From contig NZ_JACJTT010000001.1 in the NCBI RefSeq assembly GCF_014698825.1, positions 372,001 to 436,000 of the forward strand: a stretch of 64,000 nt of DNA. Reading direction: 5' to 3'. This DNA comes from Richelia sinica FACHB-800 (GTDB lineage: Bacteria; Cyanobacteriota; Cyanobacteriia; Cyanobacteriales; Nostocaceae). Positions 16,741 to 25,937 of the stretch are shown here, in pieces; within the stretch, counting starts at the first letter, position 1; each line of letters opens with the position of its first letter. The notes beneath the pieces were generated by a model. That model saw only the letters and a list, made by a program, of their open reading frames with translations. It was not told the origin of the DNA and did no database searches. The position numbers and the translations under genes were made by a program.

Positions 16741-17790
16741 ATGGCAACTAAAGTGCAAAGCTTCATGAGTAGCCAACCCACAGCAGGAGAATTTCCCGTA
16801 ACTGACCTGAATGGCACACTCATCGTGCAGGTGCCAACAAGGTTGAGCGTGCTTGAAGCTCTCGGCTTTAAGCAAACCTGCCAAAACTTAATTGCAGCTG
16901 AATTTCCTCCGAAACGGCTGGTTATAGACTTCCAAAACACTAATTTTATGGATAGTAGTGGTTTGGGAGCTTTAGTTAGTAATTTTAAAAATGCTGAAGA
17001 AAAAGCAATCTCATTTACACTTTGTAATGTGACTCCCCAAGTAATGGCTGTCCTCAACCTGACTGGACTGGATCAGGTGTTTGCCATAGAATCTCTTCAT
17101 CACATATCCTGTGTCGAAGAAAGTAATACAGCCGATGTCAGGGCAGTAGCTGCGCGCAAACTAGAAGCTTTACCCCAAACTCATCCTTCCGTTACCTCAT
17201 GGATGAAGCGCCTCATTGATATTGTGGGTTCACTGGTGGGCTTGGCGATTACAGCGGTTTTATTCATTCCCATTGCGATCGCCATTAAAATAGATGATCC
17301 CGGCCCCATATTCTTTTGTCAAACCCGCTGTGGTTGGATGGGTAAGCGATTCGGTATTTGGAAATTTCGCTCCATGTGTGTGGATGCAGAAGCCAAAAAA
17401 TCTTTAGTTACCAACCAAGCCCAAGGAGCTTTCTTCAAAAACGATCAAGATCCCAGAGTAACGAAAGTGGGACGTTTTCTCCGTCGCACCAGTCTGGATG
17501 AGTTACCCCAATTTTGGAATGTTCTCAAAGGGGAAATGAGCTTAGTTGGCACTAGACCACCTACACCCGATGAAGTAGAACGTTATGAAATTCCCGAATG
17601 GCAACGCTTAGATGTGAGGCCAGGGATGACTGGGGAATGGCAGGTGAACGGACGCTCAACAGTGCGGAGTTTTGAAGATGTCATTCGTTTGGATTTGCAA
17701 TATCAGAAAAATTGGAGTTTGATTTACGACTTAAAGTTGATTTTGAAAACGATAGCTATTTTGTTTAACAAAAATAGTGGTGCTGTCTAA
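16741..17790 (+). CDS. STAS domain-bacterial sugar transferase (phosphoglycosyl transferase) fusion
   Basis: Residues about 20-120 are a STAS/anti-anti-sigma-type domain ([39 protein letters not shown] contains the classic DSSGLG phosphoserine-type site). Residues about 150-349 are a polyprenyl-phosphate sugar-1-phosphate transferase of the WcaJ/EpsL class: membrane-inserting helix [20 protein letters not shown], then [35 protein letters not shown] and [14 protein letters not shown]. Such enzymes load the first sugar onto undecaprenyl phosphate for exopolysaccharide. The STAS part suggests control by a partner kinase or phosphatase. A heterocyst- or sheath-polysaccharide role is possible but unproven. 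Confidence 0.88.
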   Translation: MATKVQSFMSSQPTAGEFPVTDLNGTLIVQVPTRLSVLEALGFKQTCQNLIAAEFPPKRLVIDFQNTNFMDSSGLGALVSNFKNAEEKAISFTLCNVTPQVMAVLNLTGLDQVFAIESLHHISCVEESNTADVRAVAARKLEALPQTHPSVTSWMKRLIDIVGSLVGLAITAVLFIPIAIAIKIDDPGPIFFCQTRCGWMGKRFGIWKFRSMCVDAEAKKSLVTNQAQGAFFKNDQDPRVTKVGRFLRRTSLDELPQFWNVLKGEMSLVGTRPPTPDEVERYEIPEWQRLDVRPGMTGEWQVNGRSTVRSFEDVIRLDLQYQKNWSLIYDLKLILKTIAILFNKNSGAV

Positions 17791-17873
17791 ACAAAGTCCT
17801 GTGATTCTTGATTAGTCAGCATTTACTTAGTAACCAATAGAAATCAACATAAATTTTAAATCCCTGTCATTAG

Positions 17874-17909
17874 ACCAGAAATTATCAAGTAATTTCTGGT
17901 TTTTATTTT
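17874..17909 (+). terminator. Rho-independent terminator after the STAS-sugar transferase gene
   Basis: ACCAGAAATTA (17874-17884) and TAATTTCTGGT (17890-17900) form a perfect 11-bp stem with a 5-nt loop, followed by TTTTATTTT. It lies 84 bp past the stop codon. The remainder of the 17791-18534 gap holds the repeat at 17975 and nothing else that I can support. Confidence 0.85.
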
Positions 17910-17974
17910 GACAAAATACTGACTTTTCCCTTCAACTACATATTATACCAATTCTGTATGGAGACATGCCGAAT

Positions 17975-18058
17975 TATAGCAGGTGACAGAGCTAAAAGCC
18001 TTTGACTGTCTAAGTTTTAGTGTTAGTTAATCTCCTAACCGCTCTGTCCATTGCTATA
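17975..18058 (+). repeat. TATAGCAGG-family repeat with terminal inverted repeats (MITE-like)
   Basis: An 84-bp copy. The left end TATAGCAGGTGACAGAG and the right end CTCTGTCCATTGCTATA are inverted copies matching at 14 of 17 positions. The interior shares GCTAAAAGCCTTTG, GTCTAAGTTTTAG and GTTAAT-TCCTAAC with the copies at 22876-22980 and 49752-49852. It has no coding capacity. The TA at each tip would fit a TA-targeting (IS630/Tc1-like) element, which is inference. Confidence 0.75.
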
Positions 18059-18534
18059 TATATATAATCAGGTATCGCTAAATATCACTAGTTTATAATG
18101 CTACATAGTAACATTACGTAGCAAAGAGAAGGAAAAAGAGCTTCAGAGATATTTTGCGTAAGTCCTGAAGTTTTTGGTAGGGAACAGGGAACAGTTTCAG
18201 AAATTCAAATAGCTGAAGATGTAGGAACTTAACTAAGTATCACTCCCTCTTCCTTCTAGTGGGACACTTAAGTATGAATTTAAGTGATATTACTTAGATT
18301 AATCCATGATTTTTCCATATTTACCACTAGGCTGTATGCTTTGGTTTTGTTAAAAACTCGCATTCTTTAATCAGCGGCTATCAAAATTTATCTAATCTTC
18401 AAATAAATGTCACTGACAGTATCAGAGACTAAGGAGACAATGAGTATAGAAACTAGCAAATCTAATAGTGATTTTAAAAACCAATATTTTCGGTCATTAC
18501 AAATAAACCAGGGAACTCCGAGCTAATTGAACGT

Positions 18535-19806
18535 ATGCAGATTCTGATTTACTCCTATAACTACCATCCAGAACCTATCGGTATAGCTCCGCTCATGACT
18601 GAGTTAGCAGAAGGACTTGTGAAACGTGGACACAAGGTACGTGTAGTCACAGCTATGCCCAATTACCCTGAACGGCAAATTTACGAGGCATACCGCGGTA
18701 AGCTCTACACGACTGAGTACAAAAACGGAGTAGAAATTCAACGCAGTTACGTTTGGATTCGTCCCCAACCTCGTCTATTAGATCGAATATTGCTGGATGC
18801 TAGTTTTGTATTTACCAGTTTCTTCCCAGCTTTGATGGGGCCACGTCCAGATGTAATTATTACCACTTCACCATCTTTGCCTGGTTGTGTACCAGCGTCT
18901 TTGGCAGGTTGGTTACACAATTGCCCAGTAGTTTTAAATTTACAAGATATATTACCTGAAGCAGCTATTCACGTTGGTCTCCTCAAAAACAAGTGGCTAA
19001 TCAAGTTATTTACAGTATTAGAAAAATTTGCATACCGTTCTGCTAGCAAAATCAGCGTTATTGCTGATGGGTTTGTGGAAAATCTTCTTTCTAAGGGTGT
19101 ACCAGCTAATAAAATTGTCCAAATCCCTAACTGGGTAGATGTCAATTTCATCCGTCCCTTAACCAACAAAAATAACTCTTTCCGCGCTACCCATAATTTG
19201 GATGGTAAATTTGTTGTCTTGTATTCTGGCAATATTGCTTTAACACAAGGATTAGAAACTGTAGTTAAAGCTGCTGCCCAGTTAAAGGAATTTACTGATA
19301 TAGCTTTTGTGATAGTTGGCGAAGCCAAAGGACTACAGCGATTACAGCAGGAGTGCCAAAAAGTAGGCGCTGATAATGTGTTACTTCTACCATTTCAACC
19401 ACGGCAAGAATTACCCACGATGTTGGCAGCAGCAGACGTGGGTTTAGTTGTGCAAAAGAAAAATGTCATTTCTTTCAATATGCCGTCAAAAATCCAAGTA
19501 TTGCTGGCCAGCGGCAGAGCGTTGATAGGTTCTGTCCCAGCTAATGGCACTGCTGCAAAAGCAATTAAGCACAGCGGTGGTGGAGTGATTGTACCACCGG
19601 AAGATCCTCAGGCTCTAGCGACAGCAATTCTAGACTTATACAGAAATCCTGAAAAAGTGGAAAACTTGGGTTACAAGAGTCGGAAATATGCTATGGAACA
19701 TTATAGTTTTGAGCAAGCTTTAAACCAATATGAAACTTTATGTAATTCTTTAATGGCAGAAAAAAGTGTGATTCAGCCTTCTATTGTCACTAAGCAGGAA
19801 GTGTAA
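18535..19806 (+). CDS. WcaI-like glycosyltransferase, family 4
   Basis: A 423-residue GT-B enzyme. The N-terminal acceptor domain starts MQILIYSYNYHPEPIGIAPL, the WcaI-like signature, followed by LVKRGHKVRVVTAMPNYP. The donor domain has VVLYSGNIALTQGLETVVKA, QPRQELPTMLAAADVGLV and MPSKIQVLLASGRALI. WcaI-type enzymes build colanic-acid-like exopolysaccharide. It is co-oriented with the upstream phosphoglycosyl transferase, but 744 bp and a terminator separate them, so expression is probably independent. The sugar specificity is unknown. Confidence 0.87.
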   Translation: MQILIYSYNYHPEPIGIAPLMTELAEGLVKRGHKVRVVTAMPNYPERQIYEAYRGKLYTTEYKNGVEIQRSYVWIRPQPRLLDRILLDASFVFTSFFPALMGPRPDVIITTSPSLPGCVPASLAGWLHNCPVVLNLQDILPEAAIHVGLLKNKWLIKLFTVLEKFAYRSASKISVIADGFVENLLSKGVPANKIVQIPNWVDVNFIRPLTNKNNSFRATHNLDGKFVVLYSGNIALTQGLETVVKAAAQLKEFTDIAFVIVGEAKGLQRLQQECQKVGADNVLLLPFQPRQELPTMLAAADVGLVVQKKNVISFNMPSKIQVLLASGRALIGSVPANGTAAKAIKHSGGGVIVPPEDPQALATAILDLYRNPEKVENLGYKSRKYAMEHYSFEQALNQYETLCNSLMAEKSVIQPSIVTKQEV

Positions 19807-20042
19807 TGAAGATAGGGAATAAGGGGTACAGGTGCAAGGGATCAGGTGTAAACAAGAGGTATTTTCCCTTGTCCTCTCCTATTCTTCTTGGTGCATTGGA
19901 ACAGTTAATTCATCAACCAGCCCCATAACCACTGGTTTTTTTGTTAGTATTCAAAAAAACCTATGCAAAAAATTACAGTTCAATTGTTCTCAAAAAGTTG
20001 AACTGCTAGTTACAAATGGAAAAAACCACATGTTGAGGTTGA

Positions 20043-20504
20043 ATGACTGATTATTTCCAAGGCAATCTCCCAATACAATCTGTCCCTCAGACCAAGAATG
20101 TAGTCGATAGCCCAGTGGCTGACAATGCAGAGGCAAGTGAAAAACTAGCTCTCACTATAGCGGAAGCAGGCGCAGACCGTAAAGCAGGTGAAATTTTATT
20201 GCTGAAGGTAGGAAATATTTCTTATCTCTCGGACTACTTTTTGATTATGACGGGCTATTCTAAAGTTCAAGTGAGAGCGATCGCTGATGCCATTGAAGAA
20301 AAAGTAGAAACTGAGTTAAACCGTCGTCCTTTGAGAACAGAAGGTAAAAGCGAAGGCACTTGGGTATTGCAAGATTATGGCGAAGTGATGATCCATATCA
20401 TGATGCCGAAGGAAAGAGAGTTTTATAATTTAGAAGCGTTCTGGGGACATGCAGAACGGATTACGCTACCAAATTCTGATGATGGTGAGGGTAAGCCTAG
20501 ATGA
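20043..20504 (+). CDS. rsfS: Ribosomal silencing factor RsfS
   Basis: Binds ribosomal protein uL14 on the large subunit and blocks joining of the subunits under nutrient limitation. Motifs: ISYLSDYFLIMTGYSKVQVR, EGKSEGTWVLQDYGEVMIHI and REFYNLEAFWGHAE. The 153 residues include an N-terminal extension of about 35 residues that is not part of the core. The stop overlaps the next gene's start by 4 bp, indicating translational coupling with ycf36. Confidence 0.94.
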   Translation: MTDYFQGNLPIQSVPQTKNVVDSPVADNAEASEKLALTIAEAGADRKAGEILLLKVGNISYLSDYFLIMTGYSKVQVRAIADAIEEKVETELNRRPLRTEGKSEGTWVLQDYGEVMIHIMMPKEREFYNLEAFWGHAERITLPNSDDGEGKPR

Positions 20505-21001
20505 TGAAATCCTCTGTTTCTAATTGCCCAGTGCCGACAGAGCAACAACCACTGAATGAGTACGAAGAGTTAAAAAGTTCTTGGCTCTTTCGCGATAGTA
20601 CCCTAAGCTGGCGGCATTACTTCACAAAAATTTTGTGGATTTGGGGTTGGTCTGGATTAGTAGCAGGACCAGTCGCTGCGGCTAGTTTTCCTCCCCAAAA
20701 ATACTGGGCTTATTTTTTTCTCAGCACAGCAGCAGGTGCAGGAATTGGGGTGGTGCTGGTGCTGGTGCGCTTATATTTGGGTTGGTTCTATATTCGCGAT
20801 CGCCTTTACAGTCAGACTGTATTTTATGAAGAGTCTGGTTGGTATGACGGACAAACCTGGATTAAACCCCTAGATATTGTCAATCGCGATCGCTTAATTG
20901 TTACCTACGAAATCAAACCCATCCTCCAACGCTTGCAATTTACCTTTGCTGGCTTGGCGGGAATATATCTTATTGGTACTATAGTTTGGCATTTGTTATA
21001 A
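20501..21001 (+). CDS. ycf36: CGLD27/Ycf36 family membrane protein (DUF1230)
   Basis: A 166-residue protein conserved in cyanobacteria and plastids. It opens with the family signature CPVPTEQQPLNEYEELKSSW. Membrane helices lie at about 45-65, 70-95 and 145-165, flanking a soluble loop containing YIRDRLYSQTVFYEESGW. Algal and plant CGLD27 has been linked to iron-dependent photosynthetic function, but the biochemical role is unknown. The start ATG overlaps the rsfS stop by 4 bp; a second ATG follows one codon later. Confidence 0.85.
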   Translation: MMKSSVSNCPVPTEQQPLNEYEELKSSWLFRDSTLSWRHYFTKILWIWGWSGLVAGPVAAASFPPQKYWAYFFLSTAAGAGIGVVLVLVRLYLGWFYIRDRLYSQTVFYEESGWYDGQTWIKPLDIVNRDRLIVTYEIKPILQRLQFTFAGLAGIYLIGTIVWHLL

Positions 21002-21082
21002 ATAGTCATTGGTCAGTAGTAAAATCAACCACTCACCACTGGCCACTGGCAACTGAACAATTTACAAAATAGATATTAACCC

Positions 21083-22036
21083 ATGACAATGGGCAAACGA
21101 ACTCAGGCCACAGCACTGGAAGTCAGATTGCTGCGGGAAGGTATCATCGAATCAAGACATATTGTCCAGGCAGTTGTCTGTGACGAACGGGGACGGGTAT
21201 TGTCAGTCGCTGGCAATGCCGAAACCGCTACTTTTGTCCGTTCTGCGCTTAAACCTTTTCAAGCACTAGCAGTAACTAGTACAGGGACATTGGAACGCTA
21301 TGATTTGAGCGATCGCGACCTCGCAATCATCACCAGTTCCCACAAAGCCAGTATGGAACAAGTCAGACAGGTATTTAATATCCTCTGGCGTGCCGACCTT
21401 GATCCCACCGTACTGCAATGCCCCATTCCCCAAGGCAAGCGCAGTCCTTTGGAATATAACTGTTCTGGTAAACATGCCGGAATGCTGGCTATTTGTCAAC
21501 AACGTCACTGGCCTTTAAATAATTATCTGGAACGGAAGCACCCAGTTCAGCAGTTAATTTTGACCAAAATTGCCGAATTGTTGCGAATGCCCGCCGAGGA
21601 ATTTATCCACGTCCATGATGATTGTGGTGCACCCACATATCTCATGCAAATGGGTCAAATCGCCTCATTGTATGCCTTGCTAGGCTCTAGCAATAGTTTA
21701 GATATGGAACGCATTGTTCGCGCCATGAATCATCACCCGACGATGGTGGCAGGGGAAGGCGAGTTTGATACAGAACTCATGCGTCTCTCTCCTGGAGAAA
21801 TTGTCAGTAAATCTGGTGCGGAAGGAGTGCAGTGTATTGCCAGGCTTGGTGAAGGGATGGGTCTAGCCATTAAAGTCATAGATGGAGCTAAACGGGCCAA
21901 ATATGCTGCCGCTATTCATCTGCTTCAGCAGTTGGGTTGGATTACTCCCAGTGCTGCCCAAAGCCTATCCGAAAAGTTTATGACTCTAGGAAAATACAAG
22001 CGTCTGGAAGTAATTGGAGAATTATCGCTTTTGTAG
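21083..22036 (+). CDS. L-asparaginase, thermolabile/rhizobial type (asparaginase II family)
   Basis: A 317-residue protein with the family motifs RSALKPFQALAV, ITSSHKASMEQVRQV, NCSGKHAGMLA, HDDCGAPTYLMQM and MVAGEGEFDTELM. The Ser-x-x-Lys and Cys-containing segments are those proposed for catalysis in this recently defined asparaginase class. The activity would release aspartate and ammonia from asparagine. The start is ATG at 21083, with another ATG two codons on. It lies 81 bp after ycf36 and may share its transcript; the initiator tRNA follows 54 bp downstream. Confidence 0.87.
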   Translation: MTMGKRTQATALEVRLLREGIIESRHIVQAVVCDERGRVLSVAGNAETATFVRSALKPFQALAVTSTGTLERYDLSDRDLAIITSSHKASMEQVRQVFNILWRADLDPTVLQCPIPQGKRSPLEYNCSGKHAGMLAICQQRHWPLNNYLERKHPVQQLILTKIAELLRMPAEEFIHVHDDCGAPTYLMQMGQIASLYALLGSSNSLDMERIVRAMNHHPTMVAGEGEFDTELMRLSPGEIVSKSGAEGVQCIARLGEGMGLAIKVIDGAKRAKYAAAIHLLQQLGWITPSAAQSLSEKFMTLGKYKRLEVIGELSLL

Positions 22037-22089
22037 TTGCCAAACTTTTATCCTTGGGTTATACTTGGAAAGTCAGCAAACAAGAGCGA

Positions 22090-22166
<77 letters not shown>

Positions 22167-22176
22167 AATCTAACAG

Positions 22177-22215
22177 TCCCTGTAATCAAGGTTGGTTACA
22201 GGGATTTGTTTTTTT
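22177..22215 (+). terminator. Rho-independent terminator after the initiator tRNA
   Basis: TCCCTGTAA (22177-22185) pairs with TTACAGGGA (22196-22204), with a 10-nt loop and then a T-rich tract (TTTGTTTTTTT). It begins 11 bp after the tRNA. Confidence 0.9.
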
Positions 22216-22393
22216 AGCTGTTTTCTCCATTCCTATCTTGAGAGAGAAGAAGAAGAAACAAGAAGATTCATAGTTATATATAGTTATCTTTGGCGGTTTT
22301 TTAAAGAAAAAACAAAATTTTTCTTCCGGAAATTGCCTTTTAAGACCTGATGTTATAAATTAGGGCTGAACTTTCGCAAATTTGGGCACAGCT

Positions 22394-22543
22394 ATGACTA
22401 ACACACAAGAGAAAAAATCGGCCAAGAATCAGAAAAATTCTTTTTCTGGCGTTGATATTGGTACTCCCCAAGTACCAATCCGCAAAAGCAAACCGAAAAA
22501 GCAGGAACGGGAATCACTCAGTGACTGGGAACATGCAAGTTAG
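22394..22543 (+). CDS. Small basic protein of 49 residues, hypothetical
   Basis: The ATG at 22394 opens a frame that ends at TAG 22541-22543. The product is lysine-rich at both ends, with a central GVDIGTPQVPIRKSKPKK stretch and a C-terminal ESLSDWEH. It has no membrane segment. The composition looks protein-like rather than random, but I recognise no family and there is no strong ribosome binding site. It could be a small regulatory or DNA-associated protein, or not a gene. Confidence 0.4.
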   Translation: MTNTQEKKSAKNQKNSFSGVDIGTPQVPIRKSKPKKQERESLSDWEHAS

Positions 22544-22875
22544 TTAATTTAACTAATTGATTGATTTTTTTCCCACGGACGCAGTTGGTAAGGAGGTGTC
22601 ATCCAATGCAAAGCCTACACCTGACATCCTACAAATTTAAGTGAAGCACTACGGTAAAATCCACTGTCTATCAACTCTCATCAACCTAGTGGTAAGTATT
22701 TGATTCATCTGCTATCATCCCCTTCATTTCAGAGAAGTGCAGATTTCCAGGTATTTTACTGCTAAATTTTCGCTCCACTCACTCAAGCTTCACACTTCAA
22801 AAAATTCCTCCTCACTCTCAGGACTTAGACAAAAAATCCTCAATAAAAGCCTGAACTTGATATACTCCTGGGCTT

Positions 22876-22980
22876 TATAGCAGGTGACAGGTAACAGGTG
22901 ACAGGTGACAGTGCTAAAAGCCTTTGGGTATCTTAGTTTTAGCTGTAGTTAATGTCCTAACTACCTTGTCTACGGCTTTA
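22876..22980 (+). repeat. TATAGCAGG-family repeat, expanded TGACAGG copy
   Basis: A 105-bp copy. The left end TATAGCAGGTGACAGG is followed by three more AACAGG/TGACAGG heptad units, then the shared interior (GCTAAAAGCCTTTG, TTAGTTTTAG, TTAATGTCCTAAC) and the right end CCTTGTCTACGGCTTTA. The rest of the 22544-23067 gap shows nothing else that I can support. Confidence 0.7.
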
Positions 22981-23067
22981 AGATGATTTTTACCTAGTTT
23001 AAGTCCTGCTCATATTTAGGGTAGCTAAATCAGTTTTTGCTGAATTTTTAATTTTGGATTTTTGTGA

Positions 23068-25779
23068 TTAAGTTCTTCCTGCTAAATTAGCCACCACTGC
23101 TGCTAATTCAGTGGGATCAACTGGCTTGGGAATATGCAGTTGAAAACCTGCTAATAAAGCTTTTGTTCTATCTTCTGCTCTAGCATAGGCTGTAAGTGCT
23201 ACTGCGGGAATGCGTCCTCCTTGGTCGGGTGGAAGGTTTCTGACTCGACGAATGAGTGTATACCCATCTTCATCTGGCATTCCAATGTCACTAACTAAGA
23301 TATGAGGAGAAAATTGGGGTAAAGTAGAGATTGCTGCTTGAGTGGAGGCTACGGCCATAACTTCTGCGCCATATTCTCCCAAAATGGTGGATAATAGCTG
23401 CCTGGCATCAACTTCATCATCAACTACAAGTACACGCAACCCTTCTAAAATGGGAAGAGGATGTTGCTGGATGTCTAAAAGAGGGGCGTTTGGTTCTGAT
23501 GAAGTGGTGGAAATAGCTACGGCTTTCATGGGCAAATTGACAATGAAGCTAGCACCTTTGCCAATACCTTCACTTTCTGCGGCAACTGTACCGCCATGTA
23601 ATTCTACCAAATGACGGACGATCGCTAATCCTAATCCTAACCCACCATGGGATCGCGTTGTGGAACTGTCAGCTTGACGAAATCTTTCATATAAATAGGG
23701 CAAAAATTCTGGGTCAATTCCCATACCTGTATCAGTGACGCGAATTTCTACACGAGAATTAATTCGTCTTAATTTGACTTCTACTTTCCCCTGCTTTGGT
23801 GTAAACTTCACTGCATTAACTAGTAAATTCCAAATTACCTGTTGTAAGCGGTTAGCATCAGCTACGACCATCCCCACAGAGTCCTCAAAGTGGAATTCGA
23901 TGGTAATTTCTTTCGCATCCGCTGCTGGAAGGACACTATCAATAGCAGCTTGGATAACAGTGGTTAAATTTAAAGGTTGGGTATTTAAGCAAAGTTTACC
24001 GCGAATAATTCGCGAAACATCCAAAATATCTTCTATAAGTTGTGACAAAGCGCGACCATTACGATCAATAGTATCCATGGCCTTATTAGTTGTCGCTTCA
24101 TCAAATTTACGACTTTTGAGTAGCTGAGTCCACCCTAAAATGGCATTGAGGGGAGTGCGTAATTCGTGGGAAAGAGTGGCTAAAAATTCATCTTTAATAC
24201 GATTAGCGGCTTCTGCTTCAGCCCTAGCTAATTTTTCTCTTTCTAGCAATTGTTCCCGTTCTTGTTCGGCTTGTTTGCGTTCTGTAATATCCTGAATTAA
24301 TGCCACAAAACCTTCTACTTGTTCCTGTTGGTTAAATTGGGGAATATAAGAAACATTCATGAAATGGTTGCTGCCATCTGAATGTGAAAGAAGAATTTCG
24401 TAGTTAACTTTTTCCCCTGATAATACAGCTTTTATATGGGGAAGAATTGATTGATAGGTTGATTCTCCCAGGAGTTCTTGAATATGTTTACCGTAAATTT
24501 CTGTAGCCGGAATACCAAACCATTCTTCGTATTTACGATTATTAAATCGGTAACGTTGTTCGGCATCAACATAAGATATTTGCACAGGTAAAGCATTAGT
24601 GATCAGCCGCAATTGTTCTTCCCGTTGTCGTAATGTTGACTCAACTAATTGCAAATCTCTGAGGGCCGCTTTTTGTGTACTTAAATCTAAATAAAATGCT
24701 ACTTCCTGTTGATTATATGGTTCTTCCAAGGCTACTAAGCCAATTAAAATAGGTACACGAGTGCCATCTTTACGAAGATATTCTTTTTCATAAGGTTTTG
24801 ATAATCCTTGTTGGTTAACTGCTGCCAATGCTATTTGATCTAAATCAGCATATTCTGGTGGTGTAATTTCTGACCAACGAACTGCACCTGAGTGAATATC
24901 TTCCTGGCTATAGCCAAGCATATTTAATACATAATCATTGGCATAGTTAATGCCACCATTACTATCACCAAAAGCTACACCAAAGATGTTGGATTCTACT
25001 AATCTTCGCAAACGCTTTTCATTTTGTTTGCTCTCACTTAAATCTAAAACATAACCAATTACTTGCTGGGAATTTTTTTCTAATAAAGCCAAGCCAATTA
25101 AAGCGATAAATCTAGTACCATCTTTGCGAATGTATTCTTTTTCAAAAGGGGGTAAAATTTTATTTGTGAGTAGTTCATCAAGTAATTGATTTCTCATTTC
25201 TTGATATTGAGGAGGTGTCATATTTTGCCAGTTAATTCTGCCAGCTAATAAATCCTCTCTTGTATAAGCAACCATTTTTAAAAACGCATCATTAGCTTCG
25301 ATCACATTGCCGTTAATATCGGCAACCATTACGCCAATAATATTAGCCTCTACTAGCCGTCTAAACTTAGATTCGCTAGTTTTTAGCTGTTTTAGACTTT
25401 TTTCTAATCCAGCCTTGGCAGCGCGTAATTCTGAGTTAAGAAAGTTAACAATTGTTGTGACTAATAAAAAGATAATTAATCTAGTAATTGTGTCTGGATG
25501 TAAATAAGCAGACACAGATAATTTTGGTTCTATGAAAAAATAATTTATCACCAAGACAGATAAGATGGTGGCAAAGATACCTGATGATAAACCTCCATAC
25601 CAAGCACTAACAGCTACGGCAGCAACAAATAAAATATAAATAGTTGGTGAAATAAGATAATGTAGCATAATTGTTAATAGCAAGGTGCTACCAACAGCTA
25701 TTGATGCCACAATATAGGGTACACAGAAAGACAATTTACCGTTCAATGTGGCTGCTCCTTGGGGATCGATACTTAGCAA
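23068..25779 (-). CDS. Hybrid sensor histidine kinase: DUF4118-PAS-PAS-PAS-HisKA-HATPase-REC
   Basis: A 903-residue membrane kinase. Residues 20-115 hold a four-helix KdpD-like DUF4118 module. Three PAS domains follow at about 140-260, 262-380 and 385-510; the first two are close duplicates (both contain PFEKEYIRKDGT- or PYEKEYLRKDGT-like PAC motifs). The HisKA domain has its phospho-acceptor in LATLSHELRTPLNAILGW. The ATPase motifs are VTDTGMGIDPEF and GGLGLGLAIV, and a C-terminal receiver carries VVDDEVDAR, VSDIGMPDEDG and KP. The start appears to be TTG at 25779, since no in-frame ATG precedes the first helix. No partner regulator is adjacent; the cyclase gene lies upstream in the same orientation. 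Confidence 0.92.
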   Translation of the reverse strand: MLSIDPQGAATLNGKLSFCVPYIVASIAVGSTLLLTIMLHYLISPTIYILFVAAVAVSAWYGGLSSGIFATILSVLVINYFFIEPKLSVSAYLHPDTITRLIIFLLVTTIVNFLNSELRAAKAGLEKSLKQLKTSESKFRRLVEANIIGVMVADINGNVIEANDAFLKMVAYTREDLLAGRINWQNMTPPQYQEMRNQLLDELLTNKILPPFEKEYIRKDGTRFIALIGLALLEKNSQQVIGYVLDLSESKQNEKRLRRLVESNIFGVAFGDSNGGINYANDYVLNMLGYSQEDIHSGAVRWSEITPPEYADLDQIALAAVNQQGLSKPYEKEYLRKDGTRVPILIGLVALEEPYNQQEVAFYLDLSTQKAALRDLQLVESTLRQREEQLRLITNALPVQISYVDAEQRYRFNNRKYEEWFGIPATEIYGKHIQELLGESTYQSILPHIKAVLSGEKVNYEILLSHSDGSNHFMNVSYIPQFNQQEQVEGFVALIQDITERKQAEQEREQLLEREKLARAEAEAANRIKDEFLATLSHELRTPLNAILGWTQLLKSRKFDEATTNKAMDTIDRNGRALSQLIEDILDVSRIIRGKLCLNTQPLNLTTVIQAAIDSVLPAADAKEITIEFHFEDSVGMVVADANRLQQVIWNLLVNAVKFTPKQGKVEVKLRRINSRVEIRVTDTGMGIDPEFLPYLYERFRQADSSTTRSHGGLGLGLAIVRHLVELHGGTVAAESEGIGKGASFIVNLPMKAVAISTTSSEPNAPLLDIQQHPLPILEGLRVLVVDDEVDARQLLSTILGEYGAEVMAVASTQAAISTLPQFSPHILVSDIGMPDEDGYTLIRRVRNLPPDQGGRIPAVALTAYARAEDRTKALLAGFQLHIPKPVDPTELAAVVANLAGRT

Positions 25780-25937
25780 TAATTAACCATATAAATTGGT
25801 AATGTGTGGAGAGCGTAGAGATAAAATCAATAGTATCATTTGTGTTAATACAGACTCAATTGTCTGTGGTATGACATAATATCTCAAAATGATTTATCTC
25901 CCTGATATCTCTACCATCTCATATATAAAATGACATT

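Noticed and set aside
19832-20050. 72-codon open frame before rsfS
   Set aside because: Overlaps the rsfS start and has a composition typical of noncoding DNA.
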